DNA of 56,052 bases. Source: a virus. The stretch covers positions 1 through 56,052 of IMG/VR virus record IMGVR_UViG_3300042691_039309, one strand, 5' to 3'. Below the pieces are notes generated by a model. That model saw nothing but the letters and a program-made list of their open reading frames with translations, ran no database searches and had not been told where the DNA came from. The position numbers and the translations under genes are program-made. Numbering within the stretch: position 1 is the first letter of the stretch; every line of letters begins with the position of its first letter. This document shows positions 41,355-49,476 of the stretch, piece after piece.

Positions 41355-41774
41355 TTAAATAATTAAAATTCCACACTTTTCTTCTATATATTGTGGTGAT
41401 AAATTTTTTAAATCATTTTCATACAATTCTAGGAATTTAAAATCATTCATCTCTAGCCATTTTTCTTTTTTAACATCTCTTTTTATGCTTTGTAGGTATT
41501 TTAATCTTGAATCATCATGGAAAAATTTATTAAATGATTCGTGTTGATTTCCTTGCACCTCAACTGCTATCTTTTTTGTTGCATTTAATATATCAACTTT
41601 AAGCATACTTCCATAAACTGGGAATTCTTCATAAACAATATGATTCTTCCAGTATGGATAAAAAAATTGCTTAAACTTAAATTGTAGTTTACTGCGACTT
41701 TTACCTTCCCAATCTATTAGGTAGTTTCTTACATTTTTATTAACGAGTTTACCGTTAATATTTAATAGCCTCAT
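41355..41774 (-). CDS. Vsr-/PD-(D/E)XK-like endonuclease
   Basis: This 139-residue protein has a nuclease-like core: VDILNATKKIAVEVQGNQHE gives D, E-V-Q and H as possible active residues, followed by FHDDSRLKYLQSIKRDVKKE and a LELYENDL end. That order matches single-domain Vsr or DUF559-like nucleases, also related to EDxHD homing nucleases. It sits between recA and a small gene and overlaps recA by four bases. The likely role is repair or Holliday/branched-DNA processing with RecA; a homing function is also possible. Confidence 0.65.
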   Translation of the reverse strand: MRLLNINGKLVNKNVRNYLIDWEGKSRSKLQFKFKQFFYPYWKNHIVYEEFPVYGSMLKVDILNATKKIAVEVQGNQHESFNKFFHDDSRLKYLQSIKRDVKKEKWLEMNDFKFLELYENDLKNLSPQYIEEKCGILII

Positions 41775-42913
41775 GACGCAAGAGTTTGAATAAACTTATT
41801 ATAAAAATAATCTACAATTGGCTTATTTTCTTCTAGATATAGTCTGAGATTATCAATTCCTTGGTGCTGCTTTTTAAGCTCAATATTAGATTTTTTAAGT
41901 TCTTCTATAATCTCATCTGAGAAAGTAACCCATGCTCCTTTTGCTGTTGCGAATTCCCAAGCTAAAATTTGATCAATGATTTCATACTCTCTCCAAACTG
42001 AGGAGCCATCTTTACGGCCATATTTGATTGGGTATTGAATCTTGGAATTTGTAGATTCATTTGTGGATTTTTTAATAACAATCTTAACATTATGTCCAAT
42101 AATTTTATTCTTAACTGGATCATACTTATCATTTGGTTTTTCAAGAATAAGATCTTTATTAAACTTTGGCTCAAACTCAAGGATCCAATTAGCAAAATGC
42201 AATAATGCATTTCCACCAGTCGCGGTAGTTTGACGAATATCCTTATTTGCTGCGTAAGGATCAAGCTTAATGTCTGATCGAACTTGACTAATAAAGATTG
42301 CCATATGGCCTCGCTTTGATAGTGCTAAAGAAATCTTCTTCATTAGCATTGATGAAATGACTGCTCCACCAGCGACTTTTGTAGCTTCCGTCATACTCTT
42401 TTGAGCATCGCCTTTTGTCATCAACCCATCAACTGAATCAAGAATAAAGATATATCTTTTGTTTTCATCATTTGATTGAATTAAATCTTTCATTAATTCA
42501 GACACAGTTTCAAAAATATTACATTCAAAAACAAAGCAGGTCCCATCTACCCATTCTTTAGGATCGGTAACAAATTTGATTCCAGATCTTTCTTTGATCT
42601 CTTTGCTAAGACGACCTTCTGCTTTAAAAAGCAAGGCCCTAGAATTATCTACTGTTTTAAGAAAGTTCTTTGTTACTTCAAGTGCTTCTGAAGTTTTACC
42701 ACCTTCATTCATACCGATAAATCTATGTAAACCTGGGCATAAACCACCACTTGTGGCTATATCTAGGTTTAAGCTACCAGTAGATACTTTATAATAAATT
42801 TCATCTTCAAAATTATAATGATCTTCTTTATTATCTTTTAAAAATGATAGTAATCTATCTGATGCACTTGGACCAGATGATTCAATGATTTCTTCTTTAG
42901 GTTTTCTTCCCAT
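41771..42913 (-). CDS. recA: RecA-like recombinase
   Basis: This 380-residue protein has a Walker A motif in RFIGMNEGGKTSEALE (residues 67-74), Walker B in YIFILDSVDGLMT, and typical RecA regions (RSDIKLDPYAANKDIRQT loop and ATGGNALLHFANW). It would drive strand exchange in phage replication and recombination. The first ~20 residues are phage-specific. It overlaps the 114-residue gene upstream by 17 bases and the nuclease gene downstream by four, all in the gmd transcription unit. The Walker A sequence differs from the bacterial GPESSGKT. Confidence 0.93.
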   Translation of the reverse strand: MGRKPKEEIIESSGPSASDRLLSFLKDNKEDHYNFEDEIYYKVSTGSLNLDIATSGGLCPGLHRFIGMNEGGKTSEALEVTKNFLKTVDNSRALLFKAEGRLSKEIKERSGIKFVTDPKEWVDGTCFVFECNIFETVSELMKDLIQSNDENKRYIFILDSVDGLMTKGDAQKSMTEATKVAGGAVISSMLMKKISLALSKRGHMAIFISQVRSDIKLDPYAANKDIRQTTATGGNALLHFANWILEFEPKFNKDLILEKPNDKYDPVKNKIIGHNVKIVIKKSTNESTNSKIQYPIKYGRKDGSSVWREYEIIDQILAWEFATAKGAWVTFSDEIIEELKKSNIELKKQHQGIDNLRLYLEENKPIVDYFYNKFIQTLAS

Positions 42914-43241
42914 ATCTTATAAATTGTAGCAGAGTTTTAGGCTTTTGGCAAATCTTTTTATCATTTTGTACTTTATTTTCCTTTAATTCTATTGTCTCTT
43001 TATTTAAATTTAAATTAAAACTTTCATATTCTTTTAGAATAAACGCCTTACCCTCTGGTTTAAGGAACCAAGCTAATGATGGAGGCGGACTTCCTAATTC
43101 TTTTAGGTTTTCCCAAAATTCAAAAGAATTAAATTTTTTAACTAATCTTTGAGCAATTTTGATCTCTCTTGGCCAATTAATATTTCCTCTGACAAATTTT
43201 TTAACTATTAGTTGACAAAGCTTATGATTTGATATTTTCAA
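42897..43241 (-). CDS. Small basic protein of unknown function
   Basis: This 114-residue Lys-rich protein contains GNINWPREIKIAQRLVKKF, FWENLKELGSPPPSLAWFL and a C-terminal basic stretch. Tryptophans and prolines in the middle hint at a compact winged-helix-like fold, but no family is recognised. It overlaps gmd by 20 bases and recA by 17. It may be a DNA-binding partner of RecA; this is context only. Confidence 0.5.
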   Translation of the reverse strand: MKISNHKLCQLIVKKFVRGNINWPREIKIAQRLVKKFNSFEFWENLKELGSPPPSLAWFLKPEGKAFILKEYESFNLNLNKETIELKENKVQNDKKICQKPKTLLQFIRYGKKT

Positions 43242-44367
43242 TATCCCATTCTACCATTTTCTTGATAAGATTGTCAAATGAAATTTTTGGTTTCCAATTT
43301 AATTCTTTTCTAGCTTTGGTAGAGTCTCCGAGAAGTAATTCTACTTCAGCTGGTCTATAAAATGCTGGATTTATTTGTATTAAAGTTTTTTTGTTTTTAT
43401 CAATAAAGATCGTATGCTCTCCATCTCCGATCCATTCGCCTTCGATACCCGCAAATTTAAAAGCTTTCTCTGCGAATTCTTTAATTGTATGAGTTTCATT
43501 TGATGAGAATATATATTCTTTTGGATTACCATCATAATTTAAGTTATATTTATCTTGATTCAGCATCATCCAAACTCCTTCGACAAAATCTTCTGCATCG
43601 CTCCAATCTCTTTTAGCTTCTATATTACCAAGTTCAAGTGGTTTAAAGTCTTCATTATGTTTTATCGAATGATAGATCCTTGCTACATTTTTAGTTATTT
43701 TTCTCGTTACAAATTCCTCGCCTCTTCTAATACCTTCATGGTTAAATAGCCATCCTTGAATAGCGTAAATGTTGTATGATTCTCTATAGACTTTTACTAA
43801 TTGTCTAGATGCAGCTTTACTTGCTCCATATGGACTTCTTGGTTTTAGTGGGTGATTTTCATCTTGAGGAGCATATTGAACATTTCCAAATTCCTCGCTA
43901 GAGCCAGCTTGATATAGTCTGCATGATGGCTTATAAAGTCTTATGGCTTCTAATATGTCAAGGACTGCTGTAGAATTTGTAGCCCATGTTTGTCTGGCAA
44001 AATCCCAACTACTTGCGACAAAACTCTGTGCTGCAAAATTAATAAAATAATCTGGTTGAAGTTTTTCGACTGTTCTAGATATAGCATGAGAATCCGTCAA
44101 ATCAAAATTTATTAAATAAAATCTATTAGAAGAAATATGCTTGATATTTTCATGATTATATACGCTTAATCTTCTAACTCCTCCGAAGATTAAATAATCT
44201 GTATTTTTTAGTAGAAAGTCTACCATATGACTACCATCCTGTCCTGTGACGCCAGTAATTACTATAGTTTTTCGTCCATTTATTAATTTACTTGCATCTT
44301 CAATATTTAATATATTAGAGGTGTCAATTTTTTTCCCGTAATAGGTTTCTTGAAAATTAAGACTCAT
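43222..44367 (-). CDS. gmd: GDP-mannose 4,6-dehydratase
   Basis: This 381-residue protein has the SDR Rossmann motif TGVTGQDGSHMVDFLL (near residue 38), the INFAAQSFVASSW block and the catalytic group SSEEFG plus YGASKAASRQLVK (Y-x-x-x-K). WLFNHEGIRRGEEFV is typical of Gmd. It converts GDP-mannose to GDP-4-keto-6-deoxymannose, precursor of GDP-fucose, GDP-rhamnose and related sugars. No fucose synthase is seen in the window. Some virus Gmd proteins also reduce the product to GDP-D-rhamnose. It starts the transcription unit with recA and is directly downstream of the glycosyltransferase run. Slightly longer than usual, with ~30 extra N-terminal residues. Confidence 0.95.
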   Translation of the reverse strand: MSLNFQETYYGKKIDTSNILNIEDASKLINGRKTIVITGVTGQDGSHMVDFLLKNTDYLIFGGVRRLSVYNHENIKHISSNRFYLINFDLTDSHAISRTVEKLQPDYFINFAAQSFVASSWDFARQTWATNSTAVLDILEAIRLYKPSCRLYQAGSSEEFGNVQYAPQDENHPLKPRSPYGASKAASRQLVKVYRESYNIYAIQGWLFNHEGIRRGEEFVTRKITKNVARIYHSIKHNEDFKPLELGNIEAKRDWSDAEDFVEGVWMMLNQDKYNLNYDGNPKEYIFSSNETHTIKEFAEKAFKFAGIEGEWIGDGEHTIFIDKNKKTLIQINPAFYRPAEVELLLGDSTKARKELNWKPKISFDNLIKKMVEWDIENIKS

Positions 44368-44372
44368 AACTT

Positions 44373-44401
44373 ATGATAGAACATTTTTTATTAAAAATCA
44401 A
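44373..44401 (-). promoter_or_regulatory. Early-type sigma70-like promoter of gmd-recA unit
   Basis: TTGATT (44401-44396), 17 bases, TATCAT (44378-44373), then five bases to ATG 44367. The -35 overlaps the stop of the preceding glycosyltransferase gene. No TG extension lies next to this -10. Confidence 0.6.
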
Positions 44402-45183
44402 TCTAATTTATTTAACATTTTATTATAGTAATTTGTATACGTCATATTTATCTTTTCATTAAATGTATTGTTTGCCCATGGTGGATCCCAACGACAAAAA
44501 TGAGAGGCTACATTATTATTATTGTATAATGTCCAGAATGAAAAATAATTATTTGGAATTTGATGAGCTATTTTTGAATATAAAATATTTATAATTGGCT
44601 GGTCAGATCCTTTTTCTACATGTTTATTTATTATTTCATACTTTTTATCTAAATAATATAGTTGATTAATTGTATCTGATTCAATAATTGATGTATCATA
44701 TAATAGTATACCAGCATTAAAACCATTCCTATTGATATCAATTTCTTCTTCTAATAATTTATAGTATTCCTCATTGAGACTACTTCTTGGGCTCCATGTT
44801 GTAAAAAAATCTTTTATTTTATTCTTCTCAAAATCAACGATAAGTTTAATATCATTATTTAAAAGATTAAATAACTTATCTAAATTCTCAAAAACCATTG
44901 TGTCACAATCTAAATATAAAATTTTATCCCAATTTTTGAAATAGTTTTCAAAAACATGATATTTTAGATGATACGCTCTATCAAAAGTTTTATTATTCTG
45001 TGATTTAATTGGTAAAAACAATACATTATATTTCTGTAAATGTGGCTTTATCAAATCTTGTTTATTTTCATCATAAATTATACATATATCTATTTCGCCA
45101 TGTTTATCTCTTATATTGTTTATGTTGTATTTAATATGGGTTAAATAATTTTCATCTGTGCCCAAAAGAACTAGTTTTTTCAT
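44398..45183 (-). CDS. Glycosyltransferase family 8-like protein
   Basis: This 261-residue protein starts at ATG 45183, coupled by ATGA to the methyltransferase; a GTG at 45198 is a weaker choice. GT8 features: KKLVLLGTDENYL at the N-terminus, DKILYLDCDTMVFENL with the D-x-D metal site, and GFNAGILLYDTSII. A late HFCRWDPPWANN stretch matches the family's H-x-x-G-x-x-K/P-W position. Family knowledge: retaining hexosyltransferases such as glycogenin and LPS glucosyl/galactosyltransferases. It is the last gene of the long sugar run, directly upstream of the gmd promoter. Confidence 0.85.
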   Translation of the reverse strand: MKKLVLLGTDENYLTHIKYNINNIRDKHGEIDICIIYDENKQDLIKPHLQKYNVLFLPIKSQNNKTFDRAYHLKYHVFENYFKNWDKILYLDCDTMVFENLDKLFNLLNNDIKLIVDFEKNKIKDFFTTWSPRSSLNEEYYKLLEEEIDINRNGFNAGILLYDTSIIESDTINQLYYLDKKYEIINKHVEKGSDQPIINILYSKIAHQIPNNYFSFWTLYNNNNVASHFCRWDPPWANNTFNEKINMTYTNYYNKMLNKLD

Positions 45184-45758
45184 TTTATTAACCACCAAAA
45201 TGATCCACTTAGGTTTAAGGTTAAATTATTATTAGTGCAAAATTCATCGACCGCTTTTTTCACATTAAAATTAATATCTTCAAATATGCCATAATCATCT
45301 CCACAAAAAATTCCATTTTTCTTAACTTTTAAAAAAGTATTATTTAAATCTTTTTTTACGCCTTCGTAGGTATGATCACCATCAATATAAATAAAATCAA
45401 AAGATTCATTTTTAAAATCTTTAACTGCTTCACTTGTGCCTCTTATAAAGAAAGAGCGATCGCCGAACTTACTTCTCAATCTATTACTAACAAAACTATA
45501 AAGTTGATCTCCTTTTTCATTTTCAACTAGGTCGCTCATTTTGTCTTCGTTTGAGTATCTTACATATGGATCAATTGAATATAATTTTAAAGTATTAAAA
45601 TTATTTAATAGATTAAAAGAATTGCTTCCAAATGCAACACCTATTTCGATTCCATATTCTGGATTTTGGATATAGTTTTTTATTAAATCACATAGTTTAT
45701 GATGATTTTCATGCCAACTTTTATCTGCAGTAGGAATTAATTCTTCTATCCATTTCAT
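45180..45758 (-). CDS. Class I SAM methyltransferase (Methyltransf_24-like)
   Basis: This 192-residue protein has a SAM-binding GIEIGVAFGSNSFNLL motif, an acidic strand KLYSIDPYVRY and FDFIYIDGDHTYEGVKKDL, which is characteristic of the Methyltransf_24 family. A GIFCGDDYG segment fits the metal-dependent subgroup. Members methylate sugars and other small targets. It is coupled to both neighbours by ATGA. Being within a glycosyltransferase run, a sugar hydroxyl is the probable acceptor. Confidence 0.83.
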   Translation of the reverse strand: MKWIEELIPTADKSWHENHHKLCDLIKNYIQNPEYGIEIGVAFGSNSFNLLNNFNTLKLYSIDPYVRYSNEDKMSDLVENEKGDQLYSFVSNRLRSKFGDRSFFIRGTSEAVKDFKNESFDFIYIDGDHTYEGVKKDLNNTFLKVKKNGIFCGDDYGIFEDINFNVKKAVDEFCTNNNLTLNLSGSFWWLIK

Positions 45759-46381
45759 ACTTTTGTAAATAAATAATCATTATGTGTTCCATCCCAAGCT
45801 GGATTATTTTGTAATGTAAAATTTGATACATTTGAGATTAATTTATAATTATTACTTAACATAAGATTTACGATATTATAGAAATCATTTACGTATATTT
45901 CTATTAATATATTTTTAATATTAAATCTGTTAAAATCTAAACCTTTTAAAACATTAAATTCATATCCCTCAACATCTAAAGAAAAAAAGTCTATATTTTG
46001 AACATTTAATTCATCTAATAGTGAAGATAAAGTTTTAGCTTGAACTTTGACCAAATCTTTAGATTGGTTTCTGCGTTTTCCACCAATAGAGGCCATTAAT
46101 GACTCTGAGTAGCCATTAGAATTAAAATCTCCTTCTACAAAATCATCTTTATAATCATTAGATACTAAAGCTACATTTGCGTAAAGATTTTGAGAACCTC
46201 TATTATTCTTACATTGATTTAATTTAATTTCTGATGGTTCAATAAGTATACCTTTCCAGTTTTTTTCAATCTGAAGTCTATGCGTATTACTTTGAGTTAT
46301 GCCATCATTCGCTCCACACTCAATGTAGAACCCATTATCGTAATCAAAATATTCAAAAACTTTTTCAGCCGTTGTTTTCAT
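45755..46381 (-). CDS. FkbM-family methyltransferase
   Basis: This 208-residue protein matches FkbM: GFYIECGANDGITQSNT as SAM site near residue 17, WKGILIEPSEIKLNQC, and IDFFSLDVEGYEFNVLKGL. FkbM enzymes perform O-methylation, including of sugar residues. Length and order match the family. It is coupled downstream to the Methyltransf_24 gene by ATGA and overlaps the upstream glycosyltransferase by 17 bases. FkbM-type methyltransferases also occur in chlorovirus glycosylation clusters. Confidence 0.9.
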   Translation of the reverse strand: MKTTAEKVFEYFDYDNGFYIECGANDGITQSNTHRLQIEKNWKGILIEPSEIKLNQCKNNRGSQNLYANVALVSNDYKDDFVEGDFNSNGYSESLMASIGGKRRNQSKDLVKVQAKTLSSLLDELNVQNIDFFSLDVEGYEFNVLKGLDFNRFNIKNILIEIYVNDFYNIVNLMLSNNYKLISNVSNFTLQNNPAWDGTHNDYLFTKV

Positions 46382-47219
46382 TTACTATTTCTATTATTTT
46401 ACTTACACAACCATCATAACTATAATATTCTTTATATATTTTTTTGCCTAAACTTATTTTTTCTTTAATTTCTTCATTAGATATAGATCTTAATATAGCA
46501 TCTAAATTTTCGATATCTTTAGGATCAATAATTACGCCATAATGTTTAAAATCTATTTTATCTTTAAATGGTATCCATGGCTTATCAGAAATATATACGG
46601 GAATAGATTCGTGCTGAAGAGCTTCACAAATTCTAAAAGATGTTGCGCCATATCCTCTTGGGCATAAAGAAAAAATGCTTCTAGACATAATATCAGAGAA
46701 AGCGTCATATGTTATTGAATTATTAAATATATAACCTTTTTTATTAGAGAGTATTTGATGTAATTTTTCTCTAATAGAATTATTTCTTCCATAAATTACC
46801 CCTACAAAACTTGCAAAGATATCTTTGTGTTTAATTTTTATATTTGGATTTGGTTGACAAATTAATGGTATTGGATAGTTTCCAATAAATCCATGCCTAC
46901 CTCCACCACCACCTTGTCCAAATACATATATATTTTTATTTCTAAATTGGTTTACAATACCATCATCCCACTGGATGATAGTAAAATATTTTTTATTCTT
47001 ATCTAATGTATCTAAAAATATGTCTATTTCTGATATATCTTGTTGAGCATAATCTCTCGAAATATAATAGTTCGTCCAAAATATTGGTAAATAAGTTTTA
47101 TTGACATTAGGTTTATTTTCTATAAACCAATTATAGAAATATTCTTCGAATATTATTTTATTATTGGGAGGATATTCATGATTAGTTTTAACCATGAATG
47201 GTGTTTCTAATATATTCAT
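46365..47219 (-). CDS. Exostosin-like (GT47) glycosyltransferase
   Basis: This 284-residue protein starts at ATG 47219, which overlaps the previous stop by ATGA; a TTG at 47231 would add four residues. It has the exostosin-like block SRSIFSLCPRGYGATSFRI, CEALQHESIPVYISDKPWIP and KIDFKHYGVII. This is the conserved donor-binding half of GT47 (exostosin/fucosyltransferase-like) proteins. Eukaryotic members add GlcA, GlcNAc, galactose or arabinose; in bacteria and viruses the substrate is mostly unknown. No membrane anchor is visible, consistent with a cytoplasmic enzyme. Confidence 0.85.
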   Translation of the reverse strand: MNILETPFMVKTNHEYPPNNKIIFEEYFYNWFIENKPNVNKTYLPIFWTNYYISRDYAQQDISEIDIFLDTLDKNKKYFTIIQWDDGIVNQFRNKNIYVFGQGGGGGRHGFIGNYPIPLICQPNPNIKIKHKDIFASFVGVIYGRNNSIREKLHQILSNKKGYIFNNSITYDAFSDIMSRSIFSLCPRGYGATSFRICEALQHESIPVYISDKPWIPFKDKIDFKHYGVIIDPKDIENLDAILRSISNEEIKEKISLGKKIYKEYYSYDGCVSKIIEIVNENNG

Positions 47220-47869
47220 TGCCAAGTACAAGTGTGAAAATGTATGCAGATTGTCTTAGATGTTGCAAAAGATTTTATTCTTTGCTGAGACTGTTCTGAA
47301 AAATCCCTAACATACTCTCTTTCCACGGCTGGAAATGGGAAAAAATATTCTTTATCTAAAAGTTTAATATCTGCTAAATGTTTATTTTTATCATAAATCT
47401 TTTGTAAATAATATGGTCCAGTTTTAAACATAACCATTCCTACTTCATCATTATTATCATTTTTAACAACAGGTTGGACATCTTTAAGACCATCCAGAAA
47501 ATCATTAGTAATTTTATGATTCGCAATAGAGCCTACTATACTATTCCATACTTCATTATCCTTACCAGCACTTGCAAAAAAATCATAATTCAAGATTTCG
47601 TCAAATTTTTTAATTTGTAAAAAGTCATAATCCATATATATTCCACCATATTTATTTAATATTTCAAATCTTAATATATCAGATTTAGAGCCTAAATTTT
47701 CTGTTTTTTCAAAAAGCTCTTTGTTTTTAAGATCAAAGTCTATATTATAATCATTCCATTCTAGTACTTTATATTCAAGATTTATATCTTTAATAATTTT
47801 TAAAGTTTCTTCAAATATTTTTGGCTTATTATTTCCAAGCCAAATTAAATGTATTAATTTAGGAATCAT
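47216..47869 (-). CDS. GT32-like (Och1-type) glycosyltransferase
   Basis: This 217-residue protein starts with IPKLIHLIWLGNNKPK, typical of DXD-containing GT32 and capsular polysaccharide enzymes. SKSDILRFEILNKYGGIYMD followed by Y-D holds the D-x-D metal site, and a later GMVMFKTGPYYLQKIY element is also familial. Members include mannosyl- and galactosyltransferases and clostridial-toxin-like enzymes. It follows the sugar methyltransferase by two bases and is coupled to the GT47 gene by ATGA. Confidence 0.86.
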   Translation of the reverse strand: MIPKLIHLIWLGNNKPKIFEETLKIIKDINLEYKVLEWNDYNIDFDLKNKELFEKTENLGSKSDILRFEILNKYGGIYMDYDFLQIKKFDEILNYDFFASAGKDNEVWNSIVGSIANHKITNDFLDGLKDVQPVVKNDNNDEVGMVMFKTGPYYLQKIYDKNKHLADIKLLDKEYFFPFPAVEREYVRDFSEQSQQRIKSFATSKTICIHFHTCTWQ

Positions 47870-48637
47870 TTACCAATATAGAATCAAATTATCTTTATGA
47901 GTTAGAGGATACTCTGCGGCTCTTTTTGTATTAAATTCTATCAATTTAGATTCTAGTTGATGAAGGCTGTATGAATCTATATTATAAAAATGACTTGTAA
48001 AGTTACATGTTATGTAACCATGTTTAGATTTTTTCAATATTTTTTCAATATATATATCTTGTATGTTTTTATCTATCTCTGTAAATGCATAATTACTGAT
48101 TATTAAATCAAAATTAAAATTAGTTTTTGGTAAATCTTGAAAGCGTATAACTTCAGCATTATTTACATTTAATCTACTAAGATATTTACTCGCTAAATTA
48201 GAAGCTTCATCCAAATCTACAAGATAATACTTACCAATATTAAAGAAATCAGTTATTACTTTACATTGGCCACCATAACCCACGCCTATTTCGACAACAT
48301 TAAAATTATCTAATGATTGATAAAGATTTTTTAAATCTGATAATACCTTTATATATCTTAAAGTCGTAGGGGAAATACTGCCTATTTCTGAATAAAAAAA
48401 CGTGCTAGGATTTCCATATAGATCATTTTCTTTAAACTTATCTATTTTATGTTTATATTCTGGAAAATATAAATCAATATATTTTTTATACAGTTCTCCT
48501 TGCTCTTGACTAACATGTTCTAAAATTTCTGTATAAGCTGGGTCTTGTTTGAAAAAACTAAAATGAAAATCACTTTGCGATGCTAATGCACATGCATTTT
48601 TATACTTTTGCGTATCACTTATGCTTGATTGATTCAT
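47870..48637 (-). CDS. Putative sugar O-methyltransferase
   Basis: This 255-residue protein starts at ATG 48637, two bases after the GT10 stop and preceded by AAAAGGAAATT; an upstream ATG at 48697 would overlap GT10. It has GSISPTTLRYIKVLSDLKNL, then FNVVEIGVGYGGQCKVITDF as SAM site, YYLVDLDEASNLASKYL and FDLIISNYAFTEI. This matches the family annotated as putative sugar O-methyltransferases in O-antigen clusters. It is the third methyltransferase in the sugar run. Confidence 0.82.
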   Translation of the reverse strand: MNQSSISDTQKYKNACALASQSDFHFSFFKQDPAYTEILEHVSQEQGELYKKYIDLYFPEYKHKIDKFKENDLYGNPSTFFYSEIGSISPTTLRYIKVLSDLKNLYQSLDNFNVVEIGVGYGGQCKVITDFFNIGKYYLVDLDEASNLASKYLSRLNVNNAEVIRFQDLPKTNFNFDLIISNYAFTEIDKNIQDIYIEKILKKSKHGYITCNFTSHFYNIDSYSLHQLESKLIEFNTKRAAEYPLTHKDNLILYW

Positions 48638-48639
48638 AT

Positions 48640-49476
48640 TTAATTTCCTTTTAATATTATACTTAAAAAATTGTGATAAATCCAATCTTCTGGACATACA
48701 AATTGATTCGCAATATTAAAATTATTCAATATAATTTCTTTTTTAGAATCATAGAATGTTGCCTCACATTTGCTAAAAATATCTTCTATTTGGTCTAAAT
48801 TTTCTAAAGGAATAATCCCATCCATATCAAAAAATGAGTTAATTTTACTACCCCAAAATATTGGTATTGTTCCTGTAACAAGTGAATCAATAAGTTTTTC
48901 TGAAAAGTATACATCATTATCATCATTTTCAATAATAAAAGAATATCGGTAGTCTTTTAATCCTTCTAATTTATAATCAATTGGTTTATAGCCTCCACCA
49001 CATATTAGATCTATTTTTTGATTAAATTTTTTTATAATTTGATGCCTTAATCTATGTCCTATAGTCCAATTTTTTGCAGAAGCAATAATAGAGAAATTCT
49101 TGGTTTTATCGTAGACTTTTCTATCCTCTGGCTTAATCCAACATCCCCCAAATGGATAGTAAAAACATTTTTTATTATCAACATTTATTAATTGCAAGTT
49201 ATGGGTTAAGACATAATCATATTTATCTATATTTTGATATGCTTTTTCATATGTTTCTAGATTAATGGATAATGGTTCGAGTATCCAAGCTATGTTAATC
49301 TTACTTTTGCTTTTTAAAATATCATTATTTTTTATATTTCCATCTGTAAAAAAACAAATATCTAACCATTCTTCTGGATTTCTATTGAATTTTATTTGAC
49401 TAATTTTTGTATTCCCTAATCCTATACCATCTGGTACATGGGAAAAAGCTGTATCTCTTAGAGAAACTTCTATCAT
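48640..49476 (-). CDS. GT10-like fucosyltransferase
   Basis: This 278-residue protein starts at ATG 49476, with GGAG eight bases upstream and an ATGA overlap with the GT11 stop (49488 is the alternative). The C-terminal half has the GT10 signature: YRYSFIIENDDNDVYFSEKL, then DSLVTGTIPIFWGSK. Family knowledge: GT10 are alpha-1,3/1,4-fucosyltransferases using GDP-fucose. The upstream N-terminal part fits an acceptor domain. The pairing with GT11 and gmd suggests a deoxyhexose-containing glycan, though the sugar could be another GDP-6-deoxyhexose. Confidence 0.83.
   Translation of the reverse strand: MIEVSLRDTAFSHVPDGIGLGNTKISQIKFNRNPEEWLDICFFTDGNIKNNDILKSKSKINIAWILEPLSINLETYEKAYQNIDKYDYVLTHNLQLINVDNKKCFYYPFGGCWIKPEDRKVYDKTKNFSIIASAKNWTIGHRLRHQIIKKFNQKIDLICGGGYKPIDYKLEGLKDYRYSFIIENDDNDVYFSEKLIDSLVTGTIPIFWGSKINSFFDMDGIIPLENLDQIEDIFSKCEATFYDSKKEIILNNFNIANQFVCPEDWIYHNFLSIILKGN

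Noticed and set aside
46403-46408. GTGTAA motif on the minus strand ahead of the FkbM gene
   Set aside because: It lies inside the upstream glycosyltransferase coding sequence and lacks the conserved A/T context and final T. Probably chance.
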